From Podospora bellae-mahoneyi (Eukaryota; Ascomycota; Sordariomycetes; Sordariales; Podosporaceae): DNA of 64,000 nucleotides. The stretch is taken from the NCBI RefSeq assembly GCF_035222275.1, contig NC_085883.1:3472001-3536000 (forward strand), in the 5' to 3' direction. The translations under genes and the position numbers were made by a program. Positions within the stretch are counted from its first letter, which is position 1. Each line of letters starts with the position of its first letter. The notes under the pieces were generated by a model that ran no database searches, had not been told where the DNA came from, and saw only the letters and a list, made by a program, of their open reading frames with translations. Below are positions 34,991 to 46,428 of the stretch, piece after piece.

Positions 34991-36069
34991 ATGGCGCCCC
35001 CGAGGCCCAATTCGCCGGCAACCGGCAACGGTTTCCTGGCTTCCGTGATGCGATTCTGGAATGCAAGTCACTTCCAGGTTGTAGTGTTTTGTTGGACTAG
35101 ATGTTGATTGTGTTTCCGAATCTAGAGAACGTATGCCTCTGATTACATCGGCCTCGTCATTCTCCTCTCCAGCTACATCCTCATCCAATTCTTCGTCGAA
35201 CCTTTCCACCGCATGTTCTCGCTCAACGACTTGCGCATCTCGTTCCCCTACGCCGAGGTCGAAAGAGTTCCCCTAAGTAAACCACCCCCTTCCCTTTTTG
35301 CGCCCCTCCACCTCATTACTGACCCTCGCGCCCTCCTCCAGCCCACGACTTCATATACGCCCTCTTCCTCCCCCTCATCCTCATCTGCCTCTCCAACCTC
35401 CTCTCCTCGGCCTCCTCCCACAAACACCACGTCACCCTCCTCGGCCTCGCCATCTCCCTCATCCTCACCTCCCTCCTAACCGACATCATCAAAAACGCCG
35501 TCGGCCGCCCCCGTCCCGACCTCCTCGCCCGATGCGCCCCCCTCCCCGACACCCCCCTTGACAAGCTGGTAGACATATCCGTCTGCACCGAAACAGGCCA
35601 CCACAAGCTCCACGACGGCTGGCGGTCCTTCCCCTCGGGCCACTCTTCCTTCTCCTTCGCCGGGCTGGGCTACCTCTCCCTCTTTCTGGCCGGCCAAACC
35701 CGAATCTTTGCCCACGGTCCAGGGTCGATAGCAGAGCACACGGAAAAGGTGGTGAGGGGCGACCTCCTCAAGGCGCTGTTTTGTCTGGCGCCGCTGGTGG
35801 GCGCAACCATGATTGCTATTTCGAGGTGTCAGGACTACAGGCATGATGTCTATGATGTGACGATTGGCGGGTTGCTCGGCTGGACGGTGGCATACTGGAG
35901 TTACAGACGGTACTGGCCTAGGTTGAGCAGCGCCAAGTGCGATGAGCCCTATGCCGGCCCGCCGGGGGCGGCAGAGAATGGACCGGGGTACGGGAGGTTG
36001 AGAGATGAGGAGGAGGGTGCTGGTGGCAGGAATGTAGGCTACGAGTTGAGAGAGCTGAACAGCAGGTGA
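34991..36069 (+). CDS. PAP2-family lipid phosphatase (DPP1/LPP1-like), three exons
   Basis: Exons 34991-35062, 35126-35276 and 35342-36069 give 316 aa. The first intron is best read as a GC-AG intron with donor GCAAGT, because it joins RFWN to RTYASDY in frame; a GT alternative at 35078 (GTTGTA) would add five residues. The second intron is 65 bp with GTAAAC. All three PAP2 signature blocks are present: KNAVGRPRPD, FPSGHSSFS and SRCQDYRHDVYDV, holding the catalytic His pair and phosphate-binding Lys/Arg. Several membrane helices are visible. Enzymes of this type dephosphorylate diacylglycerol pyrophosphate, phosphatidate or related lipids in vacuolar or ER membranes. Which lipid it prefers is not predictable. 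The soluble C-terminal tail is charged and disordered. Confidence 0.94.
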
Positions 36070-36412
36070 AGAGGAAAGCTGATTCGGGTGTATAGTGACC
36101 AACCACAACATTTGTCGACAATTGTCACACGGTATATAGTACCATTGGGTATCTATGTACTTGGCAACTTAAACATGGGGATCTGTAAATGATGTAATAG
36201 GAGACTGGGAACTTAACAGGTACATGCCTTCCCCTACAACCTGCATGAAGGACCCGGCAAACATTGGCTTCAGGAAAGATGGGATACACGGCGCAGAAGC
36301 AAGGAGTTCACGTCCAGTTCAGCATCTGGCACATCTTCTATTAGTACATGCGGCGCTGAAAAACCATTCCATATCGCGATTGTTCCCGTCCACCACCATG
36401 GACCCAGTCTAT
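36070..36412. other. Convergent 3' intergenic region
   Basis: About 340 bp between the 3' ends of the PAP2 and proteasome genes; probable 3' UTRs only. Confidence 0.4.
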
Positions 36413-37394
36413 TTACTCCTCCTTGGTCTCGTCCTTGGCCAAGTCGTGCTTCTTGAGTAGCGCATCGATCTCGTCGGCGCTCCATAATCTGTGGTAAATC
36501 TTGCCGTCCTTGGTTTGGCCAACCGTCGCAAACTCGACTGTCATTTGTTAGCCATGATCCCTCTTATAAATCCGCCTCCAAAACTCACTCTTCTCGCTGC
36601 CAAGCTTGGTGGAATCCATCGTCTTGCTCAGCACCTTGACGGCCATACCGCAGGCCTCTTCCAACGTGCAATCCTCCTTGTAATCTTGCTTCAAAAGACT
36701 CTGGGCGCTGGCGTGGTTGGCGCCCGAGCTTGTCGCCTTCCACCCGCCGTAGTTGCCTGACGGGTTGCTGAGGTAGAGCTGGAACTGGCGCTGGGGATCC
36801 CAACCGGCGTAGATGAAGGAAACGCCAAAGGGCCGGAGACCACCGTGTTGTGTATAACCTTGCTTGAGATCGCAGAGACGACGGACGAGCTGTTCGCAGG
36901 GAATGTCTTCGTTGTATGTAAGGAGATAGCGTTGGGCGGCTTGTCGGGCGTAGTTGATGAGGATGTTGGCGTCGGCGGTCATGCCGGCGACGGCGCAAAT
37001 CATGTTGCTACAAACAAAAGCCAGGTAAGCACAACCATAGCCCATACTGAACGACCAGACATGACTGTATCATACTCATTGAGAATGTAGAGCTTCTCAG
37101 CCGAAGTGTCCTGTTCGAGCAGCTTGGAGGTGACCTTGCGCTCAGCAGCGAGGACGATGCCATCCTTGGCCAGGATGCCAATGGCTGTGCCGGCGTGAGA
37201 AATAGCTTCGAGGGCATATTCGACCTGGTACAGGCGACCGTCGGGGGAGAAGATGGTTGTCTAGACATGGCAGTTAGCCTCGTGGTGTACCCTTGGCCGC
37301 GAAGGGAGCTCCCAGCGCAACACCATGCCCCAACATCGGTGGAGCCAAAGACAGCGGGCAGCCAACATACTCGGGAATCGTATCTTCTGGACAT
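36413..37394 (-). CDS. PRE9: 20S proteasome subunit alpha-3 (PRE9/PSMA4), four exons
   Basis: Exons on the minus strand: 37371-37394, 37076-37260, 36589-37007 and 36413-36537, giving 250 aa. Introns of 110, 68 and 51 bp have GTATGT, GTATGA and GTGAGT donors. Exon 1 encodes only the first eight residues (MSRRYDSR). The N-terminal alpha-type signature [19 protein letters not shown] is complete and identifies alpha-3 (yeast Pre9, human PSMA4). Further hallmarks are [26 protein letters not shown] and [11 protein letters not shown]. As an alpha subunit it is non-catalytic and forms part of the gated outer ring; in yeast Pre9 is the only non-essential core subunit. Near-complete conservation makes the call very secure. 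The C-terminus ends in a charged tail (KDETKEE). Confidence 0.97.
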
Positions 37395-38540
37395 GATGGC
37401 AGTCGTTTACTGTTGGAGTTGGAAGCGGGGAGGAGTGATGGCGGTGACGGCAACAATTGGCCTCTTTCAGGCGCTTGTCGGAAACAATCGTGTGGTTTGG
37501 GGTTTATGGTAAGTCCAACAGTTGGAACTAAGGCTGATGGATGGATGGATGGATGTTGCTGCACCTCGCCCTCACCTTCAGGTAGCCCCCCCAGCCTGGG
37601 AGCTCTAGGCAAGCGCCCTCACACGCGTAGCTCCTGTTGCTGCCTGACCTGCAAGGCACATGTCCCGCCATCGGGACTTGAACCGGCCAAGCTCCGACTC
37701 TCTGCCACTGCTATAAAACCCCACCTGCTGCTTGTCACAAAAAAAAGCGTTACATAACAAGCACAGGCCGATTTCCCGTCCTCCCCAAGCTTCCAAATCC
37801 AGTCCCTCTCGGCTCTCCCGCTGGCCGTTCGCGCTTCTTCTTCGGCCATCTCTCCACCTTCGATCAATCTCCTCTTTCCAACCTCCGCAATTCGTCACCC
37901 AAAAATCGAGAAACGCGATTGAGTCAACAAACGTGACAACGCCATTGTCGCATACTGACACCTTACAAAGAATTATCTTACTCCGTTACGCAGTACTTCG
38001 TTTTGCTGGAATCGACCCGTCGCGCCACGCCACCCACTGCGCGCCCGCTCCATCCATCCATCTACTTACCTACCTATCTTCTGAAGCTTGGACTTGCTAG
38101 CTGTGAGGAAAGTTTGGGACCTCCCCCTCCTTCGCCGCCAAAGAGAGGAAGAGGGAAATACTACCGTGGGCGCTTTGGTTTCTTCGCGGGATAGCTTCGG
38201 GCAGGGCTTATCCTCTTGAATTCTGTTTACTTTTTGTTGCTTTTCAATTCTCTCGCGTCACGTCGGGCAGTCAGATGGCAATCTGGTGGTCATTTTAGTT
38301 CCCATGCAAGCGTAAAATACCTACCTACCTGATCGAGTGACCCGCATGCCATCTCATCGCATACCCATCTAGGTAGCCATCTATCTACCTAGCTTTTGAG
38401 CAAACAGTAGCCCACCCACTCGGCAAGCGACAGGAGAGGAGAGCAAGCACGCCCCCATTGCCTGGCTGCTGCCACGCCTACCTACCTACTACCTACTGAA
38501 CCTTCCACCCGTTTACCGTCCGTCTCCCTTTGACGCGACC
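37395..38540. promoter_or_regulatory. Divergent region between PRE9 and BYE1-like genes
   Basis: About 1.15 kb. Several CTACCTACC tracts lie near 38060-38080, 38320-38330 and 38475-38495. A simple GGAT repeat occurs near 37535-37552. Both promoters should be here; no proteasome-type control element is assigned. Confidence 0.45.
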
Positions 38541-41500
38541 ATGTCTGGTAAGCAGCAACGTGCGCGGCGACTGAACCCTTCGCGCACACCCACCCCCACC
38601 CCCAACTCTTCTTCCAAGTCCAACAGGAGCAGCAGCAGCAGCAGTATGGCTCCGCGACGCCGGTCTGCGCGCACCACTCAGACCGCTCTCAAGAACCAGC
38701 AACTGACTCTCGACTTAACTTCAGACCCAGAACCCCGCCGCTCCGTCAGAGCGACAAAGGGCCAGCACAAGGCCCACGAACAGCTCGACCAGCTCGTCGA
38801 ACCGCCAAAGAAGCGAACCGGCGGCTCCAAGAAGGGCAAGAAGGCTGCCCCCGAACCCGAAGAACCAGAGGAGGAGATCATCCGCTGCGTGTGCGGCGCC
38901 ACCGAGCAAGATGAGGACTCCGGCGAAGCCTGGATCGCTTGCGACACCTGTACCGCCTGGCAACACAACATCTGCATGGGGGTGAGCCAGTTCGCCGAAG
39001 ACATACCTAAGAATTATTTCTGCGAACAGTGCAAGCCAGAGAACCACAAGGAGCTGTTGGCCAGCATGGCGAGGGGCGAGAAGCTCTGGGAAACACGGCG
39101 CAAGAACTATGAAGAGGAAAAGACCAAGAAGAAGAAGGGCACCAAGAAGGGCAAGAAGCGAACAAGTGATCTCAAGGAGGAAGCATCGCGGACGCCACAG
39201 CAGTCACCGCCACCACCTCCTCCACCGGCACCCGAACCTAAGAAGGAAAAGGAAACTAAGGCGTCGGGTCAGAAGCGGAAAACCGCCGACGGGGCTCAGG
39301 AGAAGGAGAACAAGGTAAGTTTTTCACAGCAACTCCATGCCTTGATCAATGTAAGTCACTAACTCCTGCGGCTCCCTTTCCCCCAGAAGCTTCGCAAAGT
39401 CACCGAGACACAGTCTGTTCCGGTATCTACACCGGCTTATACCCCTCCTGCTGACCTCCCTTCCAAAGCCACCGAGCTGCCAGACAGTCGGCAGGGTGTG
39501 GCTAAGGCACTCGTGAAGTCTCTTGTGCACTCGCTTGGCGCGGCAGAAAAGAAGGGTGTTGTTCCCTCAGATGGGATGCCTGTCAGTGATCGTGCCGAAA
39601 GGTTTGCGCTCCAGATCGAGCGCGCCGTCTACGATACCCATCCCACCCAGGACTCCTACCGCAACCAGGGTAGGACTCTTGTCCACAACCTCAAGTCCAA
39701 CCTCGAACTGGGATCCCGGCTGCTGGAAGGGACTCTGACACCTCCCATGCTGGCTGCCATGTCTACGGAAGAGCTGGCATCCAAGGAGCTCCAGGATCAG
39801 ACAGCCGAGATGAAGGCCCGGGCCGAGAAGCAAGCCATCAAGATCACCGAGGATGTGCCCCGGATACGGAGAACGCACAAGGGCGACGAGGTGATTGGCG
39901 ACGACAACTATGCCATGACCACGGAAGACATCCCGTCAGCTCCCGTGCGTCGACCTAGCGCCCCCAAGTCGGAACCTAGAGAGTCGTCGGAAGCGAGCCG
40001 TGCCAGGTCGGCATCTCGAGGGTTGGCTGTCGACACGCAGCAGTCACCCAGTCGCGCCGACTTTGATCTGAACAAGGTCTACTCCAGTGTCAAATCGCCA
40101 GCCGTTTCTCAGCGCCCGGCTGCTCCCCTGGCTGCCGCGCCCGCAACTGGTCCCGGCGTGGACCCAGATGTTGATCGCATGCTTGATGATGACGGGAGCC
40201 AGTCACCGCCATATTCGCCAAAAGAAGAGACGGATCCGGATGTGGTGTGGCGTGGGAATCTGGTCATGAACACCATTGCCGAGTTCCAAGTCACCGCGAA
40301 GCACATTGGCGGTGCGAACCCCGGAGAGAGCGTTGGTTTAACGTGGGATAAGGTCATCCCAAAGAACATTACCGTCTGCGGGCGCATAGATGAGCAAGCA
40401 GCCAATGTGTATCTTTGCGGAATGCGCTACAGCCAAGTCTCCGAGGTCATCGTGGTGAACCTGGAGCCAACATCCCCTCAAGGCAAGGCCGGGATGCAAA
40501 AGCTTGTCGAGTATTTTGTCAACAAGAAGAGATATGGTGTGGTGGACCGCAAGGGGCTGGCAAACGTCCGAGACAGCTATCTCGTGCCCGTCCTGCCCGG
40601 TGCAGGTGGCCACCCTGAGTTTATGATGAATCTGGAGGACAACTTCATCCCGCAGTCAAGACCCGAGCCGATGTTGCTCGCCGTATTCGTCTATCGATGG
40701 GAAGACGGCAAAGTACAACCAAATGCCCCCCCAGTGCTGACGCAGGCCCCGGTTCGACACGACTATGCGCAGTCTCCTGACACACCGACTCCCACATCAG
40801 CAGGCTTCCCGCTGGCCAACCGCCAGTCCAGCACAGCGCCAGCCTACTCACCCACGGTGAATTCAGGGGCATTCCCGAACTATCCGACTCCTCCCCGGAA
40901 CAGCGCCACTCCCCTCCAGCAGCAGGTGGTGGCGCCTCCCCCACAGCCCCAAGAGCCAGCCCTGAGTCCGGAGCAGGCTCGCAGGGCGGAGTCACAGCGG
41001 CGAGGAGAGGCCGAAGCCCGGGAGGTACTTGGCCAGTACATGAGAAGTCCGACGGTTGCTTTCCTTCTTCCTCAGGCCTTTGCCATGACGCGCTCGGAGT
41101 GGGAACTCATAAGGAGGGTATACGAGCGTGAACCCAAAGCCAGAGAAGATCTGCCGTACCTTAGTCAGGTTCTGGAACGAGAGGCTCCGGGGCCTCAAAG
41201 CCAGCCCTCAGGGCCATCTCCTCCACCGCCTCCACCGCCGTTGCAGCAACCACAGCAGCAGCCACAACAACCAAGGCCGCAACAGTTCCAGCCCCCTCTC
41301 CAGCAGCATCAGCAGCAACACTTTCACCCGCCCCCGCAGCAGCAACGCCAGCCTCCGTATTCACATCTGCAACAAGTTCAGCCGCCTCAGCAGCACCAGC
41401 AGCAACAAGGAGCCCAGCGATCCCCAACACAGCCACATCACCCTCAGCTTCAGCCACAGCAGCAGCAGCAGCAGCAGTCACAAGCAGTCCCGGTCCGGCA

Positions 41501-41630
41501 GACGGCTGTGCCCCCTCCGCAGATCCCACCTGTAGGGCACGCCACGGGACCTCCGAGACAGACGCCCATCCCACCCCCCCCCATCCCGCCACAGGCAACC
41601 GCTACGACCACGGCGGGATCGCAACCGTAG
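38541..41630 (+). CDS. BYE1: PHD/TFIIS-M/SPOC transcription protein (Bye1-like), two exons
   Basis: Exons 38541-39314 and 39387-41630 (72 bp intron, GTAAGT donor) give 1005 aa. A disordered, basic N-terminus is followed by a PHD finger near residues 113-165, with Cys/His ligands in IRCVCG, ACDTC, WQHNIC and FCEQC. A TFIIS central domain spans about 327-413 (DRAERFALQIERAVY, ELASKELQDQTAEMKA). A SPOC domain spans about 543-693 (VVWRGNLVM). The C-terminal 200 residues are Pro/Gln-rich with many CAG/CAA runs. This domain order is that of yeast Bye1 and animal PHF3/DIDO relatives. These bind H3K4me3 through the PHD and the RNA polymerase II core through the TFIIS-M domain. Nuclear. Longer than yeast Bye1 because of the Gln-rich tail. 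Confidence 0.93.
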
Positions 41631-42295
41631 GAGGAAGTGGCGGCGGGGAGGATATTGGCGACGCTCAGCACTGCTCTTGAGAAGATGTTTGACGACGCTC
41701 ACGCGAGCGAACATGATTGGGAAGGAATGGGGTTGGGGAGTTGGTAAAAAAAAAATTGCGCGAAGTGGAAGGAAGTTAGGAAAATCATTGTTTATTTGCT
41801 TTCTTGGCTCGGCTCGGGAAGGAAAAATGTTCGGAGGAGTTGCTCACTCTTTTCCTGGAGTTGGTGGGCATCTTGTGTTCGGCTTCTGCTCGTGTTTTGA
41901 GTGTTTTTGATTGGTCTCTAGTTGCACTTTTTGGGACGGGCATGGGTAGTTGTTTGGTTGGAACGAAATGTGTCGTTGGAATTTCATGTGACGTGGTTGG
42001 AGGGAGGGGAGGGGGAGGGGGAGCAAGGGATCGAGACTGGTAGATGGGGTTTATTTGTTTTATTTCATCAGGTTTTGGTGTTGACATGGATGGTGGTTGT
42101 TGTTGTGGTTAATATCACTTGCCTATTTAGTTGGTCTTCTTCTGTGTGTATCTTTCAAAAGGCAGCTTTTTATCTTTATCAAAGTTGCCAGGTCGTTCGT
42201 TGTGTGATCTGATCATGGCTTTTGTGAAGCTAGCTATGTATGTGCAATTCGCCTCTGGCACATGCTGTAATATCATCCCGGGTATCTTTATTGTC
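41631..42295. other. Convergent 3' intergenic region
   Basis: About 660 bp between the BYE1-like and MED7 3' ends. T- and G-rich, with no gene. Confidence 0.4.
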
Positions 42296-43108
42296 TTAGG
42301 CAAACTCCAACTCCACACTCCCAACCGTGCACCTCTCGGCCGCCATCCTCCTCCTCTCCTCCGTCTCCCTGCCCCCAATTGAGCCCGTCGTGACCACCTC
42401 GTCGTCCAGCCTCGGCAGCTCCAGACTCCCCAACCCCTCAATCATCCTCCTGGCCTTGTCCACCACCCCCCTAATGGCGGCGGTCTCGGCCCTCTTGGTG
42501 TCGAGCTGGTCCTGCATGATCTGTATGAGCTGCTCCCGTGCCTGATGGGGGCGGTATTCGTTTAGGGTGTGGTGGAAGTTGAGGATGAGGGTCTTGAGGT
42601 CCTGGATCTTGGCGGCGCCGTGGGCGGGGTTGTGGGACATTACGCCGACGAGTTCGAGGTAGTTTAGGAGGATGGACTTTGCGAGCTTTTTGAGTTCGAA
42701 GGAGCGGTCGAGGTGTTTGGAGTCTTGGGAGGAGGGGTTGATGGAGGCGGGGAGGAGGGGTGTTACGCCCGCTTCGGTGAGGGATTGGAGGGTGTCGGTT
42801 AGCTGGGGGGAAGGGAGTGTTAGTATAGGGAAGGGAAGGGGGGAGGAGGAAAAACGGACTGCTTGGGCTTCGCTATATAACCTCCATTTTCCGTCTGTTG
42901 GTTCGGGTGGTGGTTGGAGATTGATGAGGTCTTCTGGGATGGAGGGAAGGCGGGTAATGGAATCTGGGTCGGGGGTGGAGTGTGCTGTCGCATAGTCTGA
43001 CTTAAGGGTGTCGTAGCGGGAGATGTTCTCGGGGGTGAAGTCTTTCCAGAATGGTGGAGGGTCAGGCCAGGTCGATGTTACGCGGTTGGTATCTTCCTCC
43101 TCGGCCAT
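42296..43108 (-). CDS. MED7: Mediator complex subunit 7, two exons
   Basis: Exons on the minus strand: 42860-43108 and 42296-42802, giving 251 aa. The 57 bp intron (42803-42859) is inferred from a perfect branch-point TACTAAC, a CCCCAG acceptor and a GTCCGT donor; it has no stop and is a multiple of three, so the unspliced frame stays open (270 aa). Removing it joins the Leu-Thr-Asp segment directly to the EAQ segment as expected for MED7. Hallmarks are the N-terminal [11 protein letters not shown], the GVTPLLP segment, and the central helices with [26 protein letters not shown]7 is a core subunit of the Mediator middle module, pairing with MED21 and MED31, and bridges activators to RNA polymerase II in the nucleus. 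It is divergent from the ZNF830-like gene over 534 bp. Confidence 0.95.
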   Translation of the reverse strand: MAEEEDTNRVTSTWPDPPPFWKDFTPENISRYDTLKSDYATAHSTPDPDSITRLPSIPEDLINLQPPPEPTDGKWRLYSEAQAVRFSSSPLPFPILTLPSPQLTDTLQSLTEAGVTPLLPASINPSSQDSKHLDRSFELKKLAKSILLNYLELVGVMSHNPAHGAAKIQDLKTLILNFHHTLNEYRPHQAREQLIQIMQDQLDTKRAETAAIRGVVDKARRMIEGLGSLELPRLDDEVVTTGSIGGRETEERRRMAAERCTVGSVELEFA

Positions 43109-43642
43109 GTTGTCAGGGTGGGTGTCGCACGAGTGGGGATGGAGGTGATGTTTGCAGAGAGGTGGTAGTGGCTGAGAGCCTTCTTAAATTGTTCTGGGGC
43201 GATAATAAAGCTGGTAGTTACTCGTAGTCAGGCAGTAGTCAACTAGGCGCATTCAACGTTGAAAGATGATGATGTTTGGTGAAATGCGCACCTTTGCGAC
43301 TGGGTGTGGCTGAAGCTTCCCCAGGTTACACCAAGTGGGGATCACTTCGGGAGCTTCCCTGTGGTTGCCCCGCTGTCAGCTGCCAAGGGTCCGACTTCAG
43401 CGCCCCAAGCGCCTCCGAATTTATTCCACTTTAGGGACAGTCGGGTACATCATCACCCCCAACAACGACTACCTAATCCACCAAGTGAATGCCCATTGAC
43501 GTCTACAGCAGACCGCCATCTTCGTCCCCTTTTCGCTGTTTTACTCTACCCAACTAACCCATTGATTGCGACATTTCCCACCACCTCGAGATCCACCACC
43601 TTGGGCATCTCACTACTGCGCCTCGACTCGTACATGTTCATC
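43109..43642. promoter_or_regulatory. Divergent promoter region, MED7 and ZNF830-like genes
   Basis: A 534 bp spacer between two nuclear-protein genes; likely contains both promoters. Upstream in-frame sequence is open from 43304 on the plus strand but lacks protein character, so the later start is preferred. Confidence 0.45.
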
Positions 43643-44731
43643 ATGGCCGATGTTCGCGCTCTACTGAGGCAGCAACGCGCTGCTCGCCGAATTGAACACC
43701 CCCACGCCTCCTATTCCGACTCTGGGAAGCTCTCGTGCGCCATCTGCCTCGAGCCCATCAAGGCTGAATCCCTCTGGGAAGGTCATCTGCGCAGCGCCGG
43801 CCATCGCGAACGAGTCCAAGTGCTGTTCAACACCGACAAGAACAGCAATGGCCCCAGCTATGCCGGCTTCGTGGACCAAGCCTCTGCTGCGGTCGGCCCA
43901 TCAACCAACAAGCGCAAGCACAGCGATTCAGACGATGAAATGGGTGACACTTTTGACGAGGACGCCGCGCGACGAAAAAAGAGCAGACCTGACGTGGTGA
44001 CCACCTCGGACGAGAATCAACGGGCTGCGGCCGAGAGAAGCAAACCGGTGACACCACCACTGGCCCGACGAACATCGGGCACCCCTACCTTTGGAGTTGA
44101 GATGCAGATGCCCTCTAGACCAGCCACACCTGTCGCAGTCCGGGAGGATAGGGAGAAGAATAGCAGTGGAAGTGCCGGGACACCAATGTCGATCACGCCA
44201 AAACCAGCATCGCAAAACAGGTCACCGCTTATACCGCATGAGCCACAGCAAAATCAACCACCAAAGACATCTACGCCAGCGCCGGTGGCGGACGACCTGT
44301 GGGCAGAGTTTGAGGCGGACTTGTTGCAGGAGAAAAAGAAGCCTGCTGCTGTTGCTGCTTTGGACGGCGATGCTGTCATTTCTGCGCCGGTTATGACCAA
44401 TGAGGAGATTGCTGCCAAGTCGGAAGAGGAAGAAAGACAAAAGAGAAGGGCGCTGGCGGATATCGAGCTGGAGGATGAGAAAGAGGAGGCCACTCGGGCG
44501 TTGGAGACCGAGTTTGAAGTTATGGAAGAGCTGGAAGCGCGTGCGAGAAAGCTCAGGGAAAGGAGAGAGGCATTGAGGGTACAAGGAGGGGGGGGGGGTG
44601 CTGCTCCTGCTGCTGCTACGGCTAAGGGACCCGCGCTTGGAAAGGAGAATGCTGCCGTGGCGGAAGATGAAGACGATGAAGATGATGACGAGGATGAGGA
44701 TGATTGGGATGGGTTCCGATTCCGGGCTTAG
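43643..44731 (+). CDS. ZNF830/CCDC16-like zinc-finger coiled-coil protein
   Basis: Single-exon gene of 362 aa. The start MADVRALLR is chosen because it begins the conserved N-terminal helix; an ATG three codons upstream is also possible. The N-terminus RQQRAARRIEHPHASY leads into a C2H2 zinc finger (CAICLEPI to GHLRSAGHRERV). The middle is disordered and Ser/Pro-rich. The C-terminal third holds a long charged helix (about residues 250-315, from EEIAAKSEEEER to ARARKLRERREAL) and an acidic tail ending DDWDGFRFR. This layout matches ZNF830/CCDC16, a nuclear protein linked in animals to spliceosome and replication functions. A nine-base G tract at about 44588-44597 encodes the poly-Gly run. The role in fungi is inferred. 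Confidence 0.9.
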   Translation: MADVRALLRQQRAARRIEHPHASYSDSGKLSCAICLEPIKAESLWEGHLRSAGHRERVQVLFNTDKNSNGPSYAGFVDQASAAVGPSTNKRKHSDSDDEMGDTFDEDAARRKKSRPDVVTTSDENQRAAAERSKPVTPPLARRTSGTPTFGVEMQMPSRPATPVAVREDREKNSSGSAGTPMSITPKPASQNRSPLIPHEPQQNQPPKTSTPAPVADDLWAEFEADLLQEKKKPAAVAALDGDAVISAPVMTNEEIAAKSEEEERQKRRALADIELEDEKEEATRALETEFEVMEELEARARKLRERREALRVQGGGGGAAPAAATAKGPALGKENAAVAEDEDDEDDDEDEDDWDGFRFRA

Positions 44732-45103
44732 AGAGCCAGCCTTCGAGATATTCAATGTACATTGTAGTGTATCTATCACCCGGTACGTCAAAACAGAGAC
44801 GACAGCAGTTACCTAATGTCAAAAAGCAGCACAAACAAACCAAACAAACCTCTGTGCTATGTTGCCTTGATGAGAGAAAACCGCCGGAACAAACAATGTC
44901 AGCAGAAAACAGAACGCCAGAAAACCCACCACGAAGTACAAACCATATCCCCATCCGCAATGTCCAAGAGGTAGGTATACAAGCCCAAATCCCAGTCGGT
45001 TCAGTGTCAGCAAGCAAACAAACAGATTCCAAGCCCTTCCCCCCTTTTCCAACCAACCAACGAACGCAAACAAAGAAAGGAAGATATCACCCTCTTACCT
45101 CAC
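44732..45103. other. Convergent 3' intergenic region
   Basis: About 370 bp between the ZNF830-like and F-box 3' ends. A- and C-rich on the plus strand, with no gene. Confidence 0.4.
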
Positions 45104-46428
45104 TCACCCCTGCTCCTTACTAACCCCCTCCCAAAACCTCCTCAACCTCCAAACCCTTCCCACCCCACTCCTCTCCTCCCACTTTTTGACACCCTCCTCC
45201 TTTTCCCTCACCTTGCCCCCCCAAACACTCCCCACAAACCCCCTCAGCCTATCCTTCACCCTCTCCCTCTCCACCGCCCTCTTCCTCGCGACCAACGCGG
45301 GGGCAACGGCGGCCTTCTTACCGGGTAGACACTCGGCCGGCAGGACGCACCGCTCCACCAGCACTTCTGGAGGCGGCCGGGCGGCGAGCTGGCGGGAGAG
45401 GCGGATGGAGACAAAGGAGCGGGCGAGGCGGCGGGAGACGATGGTGGTGTTGGTCAGGAAGATGGAGCGGCGGATGAGGTCGGTCAGGGTCGGGCGGGAG
45501 GGCGAGGCCAGCTGGGTCGGGAGGGTGGTGCGGGCGCGGCGGAGGCGGAGGCGGTGGAGGTGGGGTGAGAGGGAGAGGGTGCGGAGGTGGTGGGAGGTCT
45601 GTGAAAAGGGAGGACGGGGTTAGTAAAGTTGCGGTTGAGATGGGGCCCAGGGAGGTGGGAATGTGGGAATGTGTTATCGTGGTAAAAGGGGTAATGTGGG
45701 AATGTGGTAAATGGATGATTGGTGCAGATTGGGAGAAACTTTGAAAGGAAGGAACGGTGATTGGAAGGAGCGACAGACATTTGTGGGAAGGAGCGGCAGG
45801 GAAAGAGCTGTGAGGGAAAGAGCTGTGAGGGAAAGAGCTGTGGGGGGGGAGAATCATGGCGGAAGGAGCTATGAAGGGAAGGAGCCACGAGAGGGAAAGC
45901 ACACCAGGGAAGGAAAGCACTTTGATGGGAGGGGCTATGAGGGAAGGAGCTAGGTGTACGGGGAAGGAGCAATGGGCGATAAGGGGCGGATAGCCACAAC
46001 AACAGATGGTGAAGAAAGGGGTTTCAACCCACCCTGGAGGTTGCCAACAAGTCACAGACTTCGAGATAACTCAGGATATGGAGGAGCACCTCGTTTGGCA
46101 GCTGCGAGAATTCGACCATGGGACAGCAAGAAGAGGTATCATCATCCATCTGTCCATCCGGCAAGAAGCCGTTGCTCCCCATATTGCCATGGCCAAGGTG
46201 CGTCACGGAAGGATTGCCGTCTTTGGTTCCAGACCCCAATTCCTCGCCTCTAGGCGTCGATAGTGTCAATTGACTTGTCTTCTCGGCAGGCAGGCTGGTG
46301 GCAACAACAACAATGGGGTCTAGACCACCCCCTTCACTCCCCGTATCCGGCTTCAGATAGTGATGGTGCTCGGGGAGCATGCCATCATGCGCGCCTCTCC
46401 CTAGGACATTTGCTGGCAATGACGCCAT
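45104..46428 (-). CDS. F-box protein, two exons with a long intron
   Basis: Exons on the minus strand: 46033-46428 and 45104-45598, giving 296 aa. The intron of 434 bp (donor GTGGGT, acceptor CACAG) is far longer than the others here and contains short tandem repeats. The F-box is split across the junction: FSQLPNEVLLHILSYLEVCDLLATSR from exon 1 joins TSHHLRTL from exon 2 in phase 0. Exon 2 continues in the pattern seen in fungal F-box proteins (RLRRARTTLP), followed by a basic region and a C-terminus with two Trp-rich helices. Presumed Skp1-binding ubiquitin-ligase adaptor with unknown targets. The start Met is uncertain: an in-frame Met before the F-box (MGSNGFLP) would give a shorter protein. 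Confidence 0.82.
45599..46032 (-). repeat. Repeat-rich intron of the F-box gene
   Basis: Within this intron a 15 bp unit (GGGAAAGAGCTGTGA) is repeated about three times at 45799-45842, followed by diverged GGAAGGAGC/GGAAAGC units to about 45970. The long intron is explained by expansion of these units. Confidence 0.8.

Noticed and set aside
37640-37710. tRNA-like sequence on the minus strand (GTTCAAGTCC with an upstream AGCAGTGGCAGAG)
   Set aside because: The T-stem does not pair properly, spacing between the D-like and T-like parts is too short, and no acceptor stem is found.
38050-38500. Repeated CTACCTACC tracts considered as an array of operator sites
   Set aside because: Tetranucleotide simple sequence of this kind also occurs elsewhere in the window (for example near 19415 and 54905); no specific regulator can be assigned.
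43304-43642. N-terminal extension of the ZNF830-like gene
   Set aside because: Open but low-complexity sequence; the conserved helix starts at MADVRALL, so the extension is treated as leader.
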